From contig CAMAVI010000004.1 in assembly GCA_945861625.1 (NCBI GenBank), positions 1-64,000 of the forward strand: DNA of 64,000 nt, written 5' to 3'. The notes beneath the pieces are model-generated. The model searched no databases, was not told where the DNA came from, and saw nothing but the letters and a program-made list of their open reading frames with translations. This DNA comes from Candidatus Sulfopaludibacter sp. SbA3. GTDB taxonomy: Bacteria; Acidobacteriota; Terriglobia; Bryobacterales; Bryobacteraceae. The position numbers and the translations under genes were made by a program. How positions within the stretch are numbered: position 1 is the stretch's first letter; the number at the start of each line of letters is the position of its first letter. Positions 34,919-44,291 of the stretch are shown here, in pieces.

Positions 34919-36873
34919 AGCGTCAAGTGTTTCGTCACGGGGCCGGCCTCTTGCTGATTGCCGGCCTGCTCCACGCCGCCGATGACGTACCCGCCTGGGT
35001 GCGGGAGGCCACCGCGCTGACCATTCCCTCATATCCAACCAAGGTGTCGTCCGTAGTCTTGTTGCAGGAAGAGACCGTTACCGTGGACGCCGACGGCCAC
35101 CGCGTCATGCGCGAACGCGGAGTGGTGAAGATACTGCAGACCGGCGGGGAGACGGTGACCGCCTACCGCACCTACAACGTGAAAAGCGGGCGCATCCGCG
35201 ATTTCCAGGGCTGGCAATTTCCTCCGTCGGGCAAACCCATTCCGGTAGCCAAAAACCGCGTCTTGGATATCGCTCTTTCCCGCGAGTATGTCTACGATGA
35301 AGCCCGCGCCAAGTTCCTTGAGTTCGGCAGCGCTCCTCCCGGCACCCTATTCGCCTGGGAGGTAACCGAGGAAGACAAAACGGTCTTTACACAGGGTTCG
35401 TTTGCCTTTCAACAGCAGTCTCCCGTGCTGCTTTCACGTTTCAGCCTGACTCTTCCGCAGGGATGGGAGTCGCGCGGCATCGTGTTCAACCACGGCAAAA
35501 TGGAGCCGCGTGCCGCCGGAAACACCTACTCGTGGGAGTTGCTGAACCTCCCTTGGATTGAGAGCGAGGATTACAGTCCTTCGCTGTCTTCGCTGTCGCC
35601 GCGCCTGGTTTGGAGCTTTTACCCGCCCGAAGGCAACCGGGCCGGCTTGCAAGGCTTAAAGGATTGGACGGCGGTCTCCACGTGGTTATCCACTCTGGTT
35701 GACCCGCCCGCCGACGTCACGGCCGCCATCAGCGCCAAGGCCGCGCAATTGACCGCGAATGCCGCTAGTGACATCGATAAGATCCGCGCCATTGCCGCTT
35801 TCGTCCAGCAGACCAACTACGTGGAAGTCGCGTTGAACATCACCCGCGGAGGCGGCTACACGCCGCATCGCGCCGAAGACTCGCTGACCAAGAACTACGG
35901 AGATTGCAAGGACAAGGCCACGCTCATGCGATCTCTGCTCAAAGCCGCGGGCATCGAATCCTATCTGACCACGATCACGTCCGGCGACCGCGGCTACGTG
36001 CGCGAGGAATGGGCGTCGCCTTCCCAGTTCAACCACGCCATCATTGCTGTCCACGTTTCGGACTCTGTTACGCTGCCCACGGTGATCGGCGATTCACCCC
36101 TCGGCCGGCTTTTGATCTTCGACCCCACGGATTCCATCACACCGGTAGGCGATCTGCCCGAAAGCGAACAGGGTAGCTACGCGCTGGTGATCGCGGGCGC
36201 CAAAGGCGTGCTGCTGAAGATGCCGCTTCTCCCCGCTGCGGCGAGCCGCGTGGAGTCAACCGTGGCGGCGACGCTGGATGCCGAAGGACGGTTAAAGGCG
36301 CGTTTGGAACGCCAGTATTATGGGCAGTCCGGAAAATATGTCCGCGCCGTACAGAAGCTGCGCGGCGGCGAGGAACTGAAACGGCGCTTCGAGCGCACGT
36401 ATAGCAACAGGCTGGGCGGCACGACTTTGGGTCCCATCGCGACAGAGCCTCACCCCGAGGATAACCGGCTCGCGCTCAACCTGGAACTCACCGCCGAGCG
36501 TTTCGGGCAACTGGCGCAGGGCAAGCTACTCATTGTGCGCCCCGGCCAGTTGGCTTCGGGCGGCGAATACGCTTTTCCTTCTAAACCGCGCACCACGCCC
36601 GTGAAACTTGATTCGGCCATGCGGCGCGATTCCATCCGCGTGAAGCTGCCGGCGGGTTTCAAACTTGACGAGCTGCCGCCCTCGGGGAAGCTTGAAAGCC
36701 CCTATGGAACTCTACAAGCAAGCTGGGCCGTCCGTGACGGGGAAATCGTGATGGAGCAGACGCTGGAAGTCCGCGACGTGCTGGCTCCGGCGGCGGAATA
36801 CGCCAAGGTGCGCGAGTTCTTCGAACGCGTCATGGGCGCTCAATCGGCTCCCGTCGTTTTTGATAAACAATAG
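34915..36873 (+). CDS. DUF3857-transglutaminase-like protein with intact triad
   Basis: This 652-residue protein has a signal peptide (1-21, LLLIAGLLHAA). DUF3857 covers about 40-215. A transglutaminase-like domain follows at about 270-410, with candidate triad C331 (NYGDCKDK), H374 (FNHAI) and D403 (IFDPTD). The last 240 residues are a beta-sandwich region. Such proteins are common in Acidobacteria and Bacteroidetes and are exported; their substrates are unknown. The start overlaps the stop of the catalytically altered homologue upstream, so the two would be made together. A strong hairpin follows 16 nt after the stop. Confidence 0.87.
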   Translation: MKRQVFRHGAGLLLIAGLLHAADDVPAWVREATALTIPSYPTKVSSVVLLQEETVTVDADGHRVMRERGVVKILQTGGETVTAYRTYNVKSGRIRDFQGWQFPPSGKPIPVAKNRVLDIALSREYVYDEARAKFLEFGSAPPGTLFAWEVTEEDKTVFTQGSFAFQQQSPVLLSRFSLTLPQGWESRGIVFNHGKMEPRAAGNTYSWELLNLPWIESEDYSPSLSSLSPRLVWSFYPPEGNRAGLQGLKDWTAVSTWLSTLVDPPADVTAAISAKAAQLTANAASDIDKIRAIAAFVQQTNYVEVALNITRGGGYTPHRAEDSLTKNYGDCKDKATLMRSLLKAAGIESYLTTITSGDRGYVREEWASPSQFNHAIIAVHVSDSVTLPTVIGDSPLGRLLIFDPTDSITPVGDLPESEQGSYALVIAGAKGVLLKMPLLPAAASRVESTVAATLDAEGRLKARLERQYYGQSGKYVRAVQKLRGGEELKRRFERTYSNRLGGTTLGPIATEPHPEDNRLALNLELTAERFGQLAQGKLLIVRPGQLASGGEYAFPSKPRTTPVKLDSAMRRDSIRVKLPAGFKLDELPPSGKLESPYGTLQASWAVRDGEIVMEQTLEVRDVLAPAAEYAKVREFFERVMGAQSAPVVFDKQ

Positions 36874-36889
36874 GCATTGTCAAACAGTA

Positions 36890-36915
36890 AGGCCCGGGAC
36901 AACCGTCCCGGGCCT
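36890..36915. terminator. Bidirectional hairpin terminator
   Basis: An exact 11-bp inverted repeat (AGGCCCGGGAC and its complement) with a 4-nt AACC loop lies between the convergent DUF3857 gene and the ankyrin gene. There is no long T-tract on either side. A few T follow on the minus strand (TTACTGTTTG), so it may terminate either unit or protect 3' ends. Confidence 0.6.
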
Positions 36916-36938
36916 GGTAAGCAACGGATTCGCTGGGA

Positions 36939-38408
36939 TCAATGGCCCGAGCGTTCGATGTCGGCTTCCACGACCGTCGAAACACCCGCCTTCGTCATGA
37001 TTTCCTTGAGGATGGTGGACATCTCCGGTGACTTGCGGAAGTTGCCGCCCACCACCACGCCTTCGGCCATGCGCAAGGGGGTCCAGCCGGTCTTATTTTT
37101 CTGGTTCCAGATTTCGATCTTGGCGCCCTTCTCGACAAGATACTCAACCACGCCCGGAACCTGCTTATAGCAGGCGGCGTGAATCGCGGTCTCGCCGTTC
37201 TTGTCCAGGCCGTTCACGTCATTGCCGAGTTCCACGGCGACCTGCACGGCCTCCAGCGTTTCCTTGTCGTTGCCGGGATCTTCACCCGGCGAATAGGTGC
37301 CGATTCCAGCGGCGGCGTGCAGCGGCGTAGTGCCGTCCGCGTTGGGCATCTTCGGATCCGCGCCCAACTCCGCCAGCAGCCGCATCAGGGGAGCATCGGC
37401 GCCGCGAGCCGCCATCATGAAGGGCGTCGCGCCAACCATGTTCATGTACGTACGGCCAGGATTGCCGGCCTTGGTCATTCTCGCGTTGATGTTGGCGCCT
37501 TTGGCGACCAATTTACGCACCAGTTCCAGGCTCGATACATTGCCCGATCCATCGGGAGCCGGGTCATTGTCGCCTTTGCCGGGACGCCGCACCCAGGTGA
37601 TCTGGTGCAGCGCTGTCCAGCCCTGCGCGGTGGCATTGGGGTCCGCGCCCGCATCGAGCAGCATCGACGCCAGTTCGTAGTGGGCATTGGCGACGGCCAG
37701 AACCATCGCGCTGATCCGGTTGACGCCCGTCGCACGGCCGCTTTGCCACGTTTCGTTCACGCTCGCGCCCGCCTTGAGCATCGCCTGCGCCGCGCCCATG
37801 CGTCCCTCGCGTACCGCGAACAAGAACGGCGTGAAGCCGCCCTTGGTCTTGGCATGCATGTCCGCTCCGCGCTCAATCAGTTCGGCGACCACTTCCGCGT
37901 TCCCTTCCGCCGCCGCCCACATCAGCGCCGTCTGGCCGCGCCGGGTCTCCTTGAACTGAATGTCCGCGCCGTGGGCAAGCAATGACTTCACGGCATCGAG
38001 CTTGCCGGTACGCGCCGCCGTCATCAAAACCGTCTCGCCCTCCGGCAGCGTGGTATTGGCATCCGCTCCGGACTTCAGCAGGAGTTCAATCATGGCCGCG
38101 TTGCCGTTGATGCAGGCGAGCGACAGCGGCGTGACTCCGTAACGGTTGGAAGCCTTAACGTTGGCTCCACCCTTGATCAGCGCGCCGGCGGTTTCCAGGT
38201 CATCCTTGCGCGCGGCCCAATGCAGCGCCGTGGAACCATCCACGTCCTGGGCGTTCAGATCCAGCCGCTGCGGCAACAGAGCTTTGATGGCGGCCTTGTC
38301 GGAATGCTTCACCGCATCCACTAAGCGAATATCGGGACTGGCCGCGGAGAGATTGGCCGCCAGCAACGCCGCGGCGATCACAGTTCCACTCAAATGCAAG
38401 CTCTTCAT
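36939..38408 (-). CDS. Exported ankyrin-repeat protein
   Basis: The protein has 489 residues from ATG 38408, which has an AAGAAGG ribosome site upstream; a start 30 nt earlier is unlikely. The signal peptide is at 1-23 (VIAAALLAANLSAAS). The rest is built of about ten to eleven ankyrin repeats recognisable by the G-TALHWAA/ G-TPLH-A pattern (for example GSTALHWAARKDDLETAGAL, GQTALMWAAAEGNAEVVAEL). Repeats 6-8 are irregular with longer inserts (for example a Pro/Asp/Gly-rich loop around residues 285-295). It is the last gene of the DUF1592/DUF1552 cluster on the same strand. A protein-binding role in the periplasm is likely. Confidence 0.87.
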   Translation of the reverse strand: MKSLHLSGTVIAAALLAANLSAASPDIRLVDAVKHSDKAAIKALLPQRLDLNAQDVDGSTALHWAARKDDLETAGALIKGGANVKASNRYGVTPLSLACINGNAAMIELLLKSGADANTTLPEGETVLMTAARTGKLDAVKSLLAHGADIQFKETRRGQTALMWAAAEGNAEVVAELIERGADMHAKTKGGFTPFLFAVREGRMGAAQAMLKAGASVNETWQSGRATGVNRISAMVLAVANAHYELASMLLDAGADPNATAQGWTALHQITWVRRPGKGDNDPAPDGSGNVSSLELVRKLVAKGANINARMTKAGNPGRTYMNMVGATPFMMAARGADAPLMRLLAELGADPKMPNADGTTPLHAAAGIGTYSPGEDPGNDKETLEAVQVAVELGNDVNGLDKNGETAIHAACYKQVPGVVEYLVEKGAKIEIWNQKNKTGWTPLRMAEGVVVGGNFRKSPEMSTILKEIMTKAGVSTVVEADIERSGH

Positions 38409-38452
38409 GATTAACCTTCTTATTCCTGGTCTTCTCACAACAACAAGACATG

Positions 38453-38488
38453 GGGCCGGTGACCCCTCGGAAAAGGCTCAACCGGCCC
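38453..38488 (-). terminator. Hairpin between the DUF1552 and ankyrin genes
   Basis: GGGCCGGT (38453-38460) pairs perfectly with ACCGGCCC (38481-38488) across a 20-nt loop in the 108-nt spacer between the DUF1552 stop and the ankyrin start. It may attenuate or separate the two transcripts. No T-tract follows. Confidence 0.35.
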
Positions 38489-38516
38489 GCTTGGCTCCTG
38501 ATGTCCCGCCGGCTCC

Positions 38517-39854
38517 TTAGAGAGCCAGGAGTTCGTCGATCTTGCCCTTGCTGTCGGCAAATTGATCGATCTTGATGCCGACTTTGTCGAGCAGGGTCAG
38601 GTGCAGATTCGCCATGGGGGTCGGTTCGGCGTACTTGATGTGGCGTCCGCCCTTCATCTTGCCGCCCGCGCCGCCGCCGACCACGATCGGCAGGTTGACG
38701 TGATCGTGAACATCGGGGTTGCCCATGCCGCTGCCCAGCACCATCATGGAATGATCCAACAACGTGCCGTTGCCTTCCTTGGTCGCCTGCAGTTTCTCCA
38801 GGAAATAACCAAACAGCGACGCATGGTGAGAATTGATCTTGGCGAGTTGCCCGAGCTTTTGGGGATCGTTGCCGTGGTGCGACGTCGGGTGGTGCGCTTC
38901 GGTCACGCCCACTTCGGGGTAGGTCCGCGTGCTGGCTTCGCGCGACAACTGGAACGACATGATGCGGGTCACGTCGGTCTGGAAGGAGAGCACCAACAGG
39001 TCAAAAATCAGCTTGGCGTGTTCCACGTACGACGAAGGCACGCCGATCGGGCGATCCAGATCCGGCATAACGGTCTTGGACATCTGGCTCTCGGCCCGCT
39101 GAATCCGGCGTTCGATTTCGCGCACCGTATCCAGGTATTCGGCGAGCTTGGTCTTGTCGCTCGCGCCCAACTGCCGTTGGACCTTGTTGATGTCTTCGTT
39201 CACCCAGTCGATCAGGCTGCCGTCTTCCTTCAGCGCGGCGAGCTGATCGGCGGAGGTGCCGCCATCGCCAAACAGGCGCTCAAAAATCACGCGCGGGTTG
39301 CCTTCGGTAGGCAGCGGAGTCCTGGGAGAGGACCACGACAGGCTCGAGAAGTAGGCGCAGGACATGCCGCCATCGCAGGCGCCCATCGGCGTGGTCAGAT
39401 CCATGGAGAGTTCGAGCGAGGGCAGCTTGGTCTCTTTGCCCATCTGCTTCGCCGCGATCTGGTCCACCGTGGTTGCCAGTTCATAGTCGGCGCCTTCGGT
39501 CTGCTTGGCGCGCGCGGCGCTCAAGAAGCCCGAGTTCGACGTCGAGTGGTTCCCCGGCGAATAGGAGTTCTTCAATTCGAGGTTCGACAACACGGTGACC
39601 TGGTTGATGACCGGCGTCAGCGACCGGAGCGAAGGCGACAATTCCGTCAACGCTCCCACCTGTTGTGGCATCCACTGCTTAATGTTCGATCCCATCGGGA
39701 TGTAGACGAAGCCCAGGCGGCGCACCGAATTGGCGGCCTCCGCGGCGTTCGCCGTGAAAGAGGGAATCATAGCGTCCAGCAGGGGCAACGCCATGGCAAC
39801 TCCCGCACCCCGCAGGAACGTGCGCCGGGGTAATGCCTTCTTGGTGATGATCAT
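38517..39854 (-). CDS. DUF1552 family protein, Tat-exported
   Basis: The protein has 445 residues. The N-terminus is a twin-arginine signal (RRTFLRGAGVAMALPLLD, arginines at 10-11). The family core contains FVYIPMGSNIKQWMP (about 49-63), GNHSTSNSGFLSA (about 101-113) and the C-terminal VLGSGMGNPDVHDHVNLPIVVGG (about 377-399). DUF1552 proteins nearly always follow a DUF1592-type cytochrome gene, as here (ATGA overlap at 39851-39854), in Planctomycetes, Verrucomicrobia and Acidobacteria. Their biochemical role is unknown; some annotations place them with sulfatase-like folds. Confidence 0.92.
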   Translation of the reverse strand: MIITKKALPRRTFLRGAGVAMALPLLDAMIPSFTANAAEAANSVRRLGFVYIPMGSNIKQWMPQQVGALTELSPSLRSLTPVINQVTVLSNLELKNSYSPGNHSTSNSGFLSAARAKQTEGADYELATTVDQIAAKQMGKETKLPSLELSMDLTTPMGACDGGMSCAYFSSLSWSSPRTPLPTEGNPRVIFERLFGDGGTSADQLAALKEDGSLIDWVNEDINKVQRQLGASDKTKLAEYLDTVREIERRIQRAESQMSKTVMPDLDRPIGVPSSYVEHAKLIFDLLVLSFQTDVTRIMSFQLSREASTRTYPEVGVTEAHHPTSHHGNDPQKLGQLAKINSHHASLFGYFLEKLQATKEGNGTLLDHSMMVLGSGMGNPDVHDHVNLPIVVGGGAGGKMKGGRHIKYAEPTPMANLHLTLLDKVGIKIDQFADSKGKIDELLAL

Positions 39855-42247
39855 GATTGTGATCTCCTCATTTGAAATGGTGTACTGTTGACGATACCTA
39901 CGATGATCGAAGAGAAGCGGTAGTTGTTACTCCTGGCATCCCGCAAAATCTTGCGAACTACGGTGCCATCCGGGGATTCCAAGCCGCGCCCCAAAGCATA
40001 AACCAGCAATTTTTCCGTGACGGTCCCGACAAATAGCTCCGGATGGCCCAATACCGCCTTCTTGAGTCCATCCACTCCCACAAACTGCCCACCGTCCGGA
40101 AGGTTCCCGGAGGCGTCAATCTTCACTTCCGCGTCCGCGGCGCGCCAGCGGCCGATCGCGTCGAAGTTTTCGAGCGAGAAACCCACCGGATCCATCAATC
40201 TGTGGCAACCCGCGCAAGGTTGATTCACACGGTGTTGCGCCATGCGCTCGCGGATAGTCATAATCTTTCCGGTTACGCCATTCTCCTTCAAGGGCGGCAC
40301 GTTCGGCGGAGGCGGCGGAGGCGGCGAGCCGACAATATTGCTCAACAACCACTTGCCGCGAATCACCGGCGACTTGCGGTCCGGATACGACGTCACGGTG
40401 AGGATGGCAGCTTGCCCCAGCAATCCGCCACGGCCGCTCGCAGGATCAAAAGTCACGCGCCGGAAGTAGCTGTCATAGATGTTCGGAATCCCATAGTGCT
40501 TGGCGAGGCGTTCATTCACAAAGGAGTAATTCGCGCTCAGCAAGTCCACCATGCTGCGGTCCTCCGACATAATGCTGCCAAAGAACAGTTCGGTTTCCCG
40601 TTTCATGGACTGCCGCAGGTTGTCGTCATAGTCCGGGAAGGCGCGGGCATCGGGAACGATCGCGTCCAGGTTGCGCAAATACAGCCATTGATCGGCGAAG
40701 CTGGTGACCATCGCCTGTGAACGGCTGTCGGCCAGCATGCGTTTCACTTGCTTTTCCAAAACACCGGGGTCCCGCAGCTTACCGCGAATCGCCACATCCA
40801 GCAGTTCGTCATCCGGGATGCTACTCCACAGGAAGAAAGACAACCGGGAAGCCAGATCCACATCCGTCAGCTTGTAGGCCGTATTCGGTTGCACGCCCGC
40901 CGGATCTTTCTCCACCCGGAACAGGAATTCCGGACTCACCAACAGCGCCCGCAATCCTCTCTCGATTCCCGCGTCGAATCCAGCCGCCGTGCGCCCATCG
41001 TGATACAGCTTCAGAGGCACTTGCAGGTCCGCGTCGGTCACCGGACGCCGGTAGGCCCTGCGCGCCATGGTGGACAGAACTTTCTTCGCGCAGCTTTCTT
41101 CCTCACCCTGATTCGCCGGACGGCAGACGAAAACTTTGCGGCGGCTGACCGTTTCGCCCGCGCCGGTTGGATCATACGGACCAATAACGGTGATCGAATA
41201 CAGCGCTGGCTGTTGCCGCGGATGGCGGTACATATTAAAACGCGCCTGGCCCGGCTGCCGTTCGGTTTCGAGCAGCAGGTTCGGCACGTTCTTGGGGAAC
41301 GCGACACCCAGTTGGTGCGCGCCCGCTTTCACCGGAACCCGGATGTGTAGATCTTTATCCAGCAGATCGTCGGCCGGAACGCTGTTGGCATTGCGGATAC
41401 CGATGATCACATTGGCCGGCTTGATGGTGAACTGCTGCACCACCACGCCATCGATCAGAAGATCGATCGGAGTCGGTCCGGACAATCCTTCGACGTGCTG
41501 ATTGCGGTCGCGGGTGAGCCTCAACTCAATTTCATACTCGGCATCCTGCGGGAAGATGTAGGGCATCGCGGCGCCGCCGTGCGTACCGAACGGCAGTTCT
41601 TCGAAGTGGCCTTCCTGCGTGAGGTCGCCGGGGATGATGATGGTATCGCCGGAGGGGCCGCGCAGCTTGCTGCCCAACGCCAACCGGGCAATCTTGCGCG
41701 CGGCGGACAGATACCGTTCCAACAACGTTGGCGACAGTGCCTCCACCATCGTGTTATCGAAACCGAAACTCGATTCATCGGCCGGCAGCAACTGTGTCGC
41801 ATCGATATCGAGACCCAACAAATCGCGGATCGCGTTGTGATATTCCGTGCGCGTCAATCGCCGCATCGATGCGGTTCGTCCCGGCATCGGCTTGGCTAAC
41901 GCCCATTTGTCGAGTGACGTCTCTAAATAAGATGTGACCGACTGATACGTCTTTTCATCAGGACGCGGCACGCCCGGCGGCGGCATATAGCGCGCGTTCA
42001 GCTTATGCAGCACCTTCTCCCACACATCGGGGTTTTGCGTGACGTTATCCACGTCAATGTTATCGAGCGTCAGCCCGCCGGTCTTCAATTTCGCGTTGTG
42101 GCAACTGACGCAATATTGATTAATGACGGCGCGCTGGGGGGAGGCCGCGCGAATGGGTTGTTGTTGCGCACCAAGGGTGAGGAACCCACCCGCGATGAGC
42201 AGGACCGTCAGCCGGCTAGGGATCGACCCAGCCCAACTCCTCAACAT
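39851..42247 (-). CDS. Multi-domain DUF1592/DUF1588 planctomycete-type cytochrome c
   Basis: This 798-residue protein has ATG 42247 behind TTGGAGG. A signal peptide (1-27) precedes an N-terminal haem site CVSCH (46-50). The domain order follows the recalled DUF1587-DUF1595-DUF1592-DUF1588-DUF1585 series, with RRLTRTEYHNAIRDLLGLD, RRAYRRPV, SRLSFFLWSS, KSPVIRGKWLL and a second haem site CAGCH (678-682). Two separate haem motifs at opposite ends make it a di-haem candidate. It is translationally coupled to the DUF1552 gene. The pair is widespread but uncharacterised; a role in periplasmic oxidation of a sugar or peptide substrate has been supposed. Confidence 0.93.
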   Translation of the reverse strand: MLRSWAGSIPSRLTVLLIAGGFLTLGAQQQPIRAASPQRAVINQYCVSCHNAKLKTGGLTLDNIDVDNVTQNPDVWEKVLHKLNARYMPPPGVPRPDEKTYQSVTSYLETSLDKWALAKPMPGRTASMRRLTRTEYHNAIRDLLGLDIDATQLLPADESSFGFDNTMVEALSPTLLERYLSAARKIARLALGSKLRGPSGDTIIIPGDLTQEGHFEELPFGTHGGAAMPYIFPQDAEYEIELRLTRDRNQHVEGLSGPTPIDLLIDGVVVQQFTIKPANVIIGIRNANSVPADDLLDKDLHIRVPVKAGAHQLGVAFPKNVPNLLLETERQPGQARFNMYRHPRQQPALYSITVIGPYDPTGAGETVSRRKVFVCRPANQGEEESCAKKVLSTMARRAYRRPVTDADLQVPLKLYHDGRTAAGFDAGIERGLRALLVSPEFLFRVEKDPAGVQPNTAYKLTDVDLASRLSFFLWSSIPDDELLDVAIRGKLRDPGVLEKQVKRMLADSRSQAMVTSFADQWLYLRNLDAIVPDARAFPDYDDNLRQSMKRETELFFGSIMSEDRSMVDLLSANYSFVNERLAKHYGIPNIYDSYFRRVTFDPASGRGGLLGQAAILTVTSYPDRKSPVIRGKWLLSNIVGSPPPPPPPNVPPLKENGVTGKIMTIRERMAQHRVNQPCAGCHRLMDPVGFSLENFDAIGRWRAADAEVKIDASGNLPDGGQFVGVDGLKKAVLGHPELFVGTVTEKLLVYALGRGLESPDGTVVRKILRDARSNNYRFSSIIVGIVNSTPFQMRRSQS

Positions 42248-42400
42248 AAGCAGAACCTCCAAGTAATTGAAACGAGGTACAGCAGCGTCTGCAGAATACC
42301 TTAATGAAAAATGAATGTCAATGCTCCCCCCCTTCCCCTTCGACAAGAGCTTTTGGGGTACTTGCCAAACCGCTTATTTATGATATGGTTTCTGCTGAGT

Positions 42401-43402
42401 ATGAATATACGTCTGGCCTTCCCGCTTCTCCTCGCCGTTTCCGCCGCAAGTGCCGCGCAGCACGAACTCAAACTCACGCCCGCCAACGTGCATTGGGGGT
42501 ACTACGATGCACGGGTAAAGCCGGTGTTGAGGATCGCCTCCGGCGACACCGTCCGCGTGGAAACCATGCTGGCGGGCGGCGTGGACCGTCTGAAAATGGT
42601 CGGCATCCCCGACGCCGAGATCCCGGAATCGCTCAAGCAAGTGGAAGCCGCGGTTAAGGACCGCGGCCCGGGCGCCCATCCGCTGACCGGTCCTATATAT
42701 GTGGAAGGCGCCGAACCCGGCGACGTTTTGGAAGTCCATATCGGACCCTTCGAATTCCTTCATCCGTACGGCACCTCCGGATTCCGCCCCTTCGCCGGTA
42801 CACTTCCCGACGAGTTCCCTTACGCGTATTTCAAGAAAATCCCCATCGACGCCAAGGCCGGCACCGCGACGCTTGCGCCGAACGTCACGCTCAAGCTCGC
42901 TCCGTTTTGGGGTTCCATCGGCGTGGCTCCTCCGGATACCGTGCGCCGGCAATCCAGTGCGCCCCCCGGACCCCACACCGGCAACATCGACAACAAAGAA
43001 CTGGTGGCGGGTGCCATCTTATATATGCCCGTTCATACGCGAGGAGCCCTGCTCTCCATGGGCGATGGCCACGGCTTGCAAGGGGACGGTGAAGTGACGG
43101 TGACGGCACTGGAGACTTCGTTGCGTGGCAGCGTGCAGGTTTTCGTGCGCAAGGGAAAGCGGCTGCTGTGGCCGCGCGCCGAAACGCCGACCCACTTCAT
43201 CACCATGGGTTTGCACCCGGACCTCAACGAAGCCGCCCGCATGGCCACGCGCGAGATGATCGACTATTTGGTTACTGAAAAAGGAATGAAGCGCGAGGAC
43301 GCCTACATCCTGACCTCGCTCGGCGTCGATCTGCACGTCACGCAAATTGTGGACGAGACCAAGGGCGTCCACGCCATGCTGCCCAAGTCAATTCTGCATT
43401 AA
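42401..43402 (+). CDS. Exported acetamidase/formamidase family protein
   Basis: The protein has 333 residues from ATG 42401; upstream in-frame starts at 42380 and 42311 would lengthen the leader. A signal peptide (about 1-18) is followed by the FmdA/AmdA fold. Characteristic pieces are GPIYVEGAEPGDVLEVHI (about 94-111), HTGNIDNKELVAGA (about 191-204) and ALLSMGDGHGLQGDGE (about 215-230). Family members hydrolyse formamide or acetamide and are normally cytosolic; an exported version suggests a periplasmic or surface substrate. It is followed by two cupins on the same strand. Confidence 0.88.
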   Translation: MNIRLAFPLLLAVSAASAAQHELKLTPANVHWGYYDARVKPVLRIASGDTVRVETMLAGGVDRLKMVGIPDAEIPESLKQVEAAVKDRGPGAHPLTGPIYVEGAEPGDVLEVHIGPFEFLHPYGTSGFRPFAGTLPDEFPYAYFKKIPIDAKAGTATLAPNVTLKLAPFWGSIGVAPPDTVRRQSSAPPGPHTGNIDNKELVAGAILYMPVHTRGALLSMGDGHGLQGDGEVTVTALETSLRGSVQVFVRKGKRLLWPRAETPTHFITMGLHPDLNEAARMATREMIDYLVTEKGMKREDAYILTSLGVDLHVTQIVDETKGVHAMLPKSILH

Positions 43403-43409
43403 GGAGCCC

Positions 43410-44093
43410 ATGAAACCTCTTACCTTCATGATCGCCGCGGCCATTCTCCTGCACGCGCAGAGCGAGACGCCCGTGCCTATCATCAAAACCTCGTACCACA
43501 CGCCCGTATTCAAGAACGAATACATCACGTTCCTGAACGTCTACGTGCCGCCGGGGCGCAACACCGGCTACCACACGCACAGCGGCGACGGTGTGTCCAT
43601 GAACATTGAGGAAGCCGACATGACCAATCAGGACTTCGGCACTCCCAAGCCCGGCCCTGCGCGTCACTCCGCGCGCGGAGTGGTCAACTATGCCGACTTC
43701 CGCAAGCAGTCGCGCAGTCACCGCGCATCCAACGTCGGCTCCACCCCGTTCCACAACGTGTCGTTTATTTTCACTTCTTCCGAGACCGGCCGCTTCACGC
43801 CGTCCTCACGGACTGGCGCAGCGGGTTACACACAAGTCTTGGACAACGACCGCGTACGCGGCTGGCGTCTGGTGCTGGAGCCCGGGCAATCGGCGGGATC
43901 GATAACGCAGATGGCGCCGGGAATCCGCATCGCCGTCGAGGGAGGCGAGTTGATCGAGAGCGTCCCCGGCGTGGCCGACCGCGCCATGAACCCCCACCTC
44001 GGCGACTTCCTCTGGCAGGACCCCGGCACCACGCGCGTGGTGAAGAACATCGGCAAAACGAGGCTGGAGCTGTTGGAGTTTGAGTTGAAGTAG
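43410..44093 (+). CDS. Exported cupin-like protein
   Basis: This 227-residue protein has an ATG 43410 with an AAGGAG site 9 nt upstream; the longer frame runs into the preceding gene. A short signal peptide (1-16) precedes two cupin-like barrels. The first (about 30-125) has a metal-type GYHTHSGDGV motif, and the second (about 140-225) is more degenerate (LVLEPGQSAGSI). The presumed ligands of the first barrel are the two His of HTH. No enzymatic class can be named. Confidence 0.75.
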   Translation: MKPLTFMIAAAILLHAQSETPVPIIKTSYHTPVFKNEYITFLNVYVPPGRNTGYHTHSGDGVSMNIEEADMTNQDFGTPKPGPARHSARGVVNYADFRKQSRSHRASNVGSTPFHNVSFIFTSSETGRFTPSSRTGAAGYTQVLDNDRVRGWRLVLEPGQSAGSITQMAPGIRIAVEGGELIESVPGVADRAMNPHLGDFLWQDPGTTRVVKNIGKTRLELLEFELK

Positions 44094-44291
44094 AAGATAT
44101 GGTGACGACGTTACCGTCGGCGCTTATCCATACCTACGGAAACCCGAAACCCCGAAACCCGGGACAGTACACTCAAACACCATTTCCCTATGCCGTCACA
44201 AATGTCCTGGAAGCCAGAGGGCGGGGCAAGCCGGGCGACCGCGTCCACGTGTTCGACAAGAAGGTTCAAGCTGATAAATTAGGAGACGATT

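Noticed and set aside
38562-39833. 423-codon plus-strand open frame opposite the DUF1552 gene
   Set aside because: The translation is His/Arg/Gly/Gln-rich shadow sequence, whereas DUF1552 motifs cover the minus strand.
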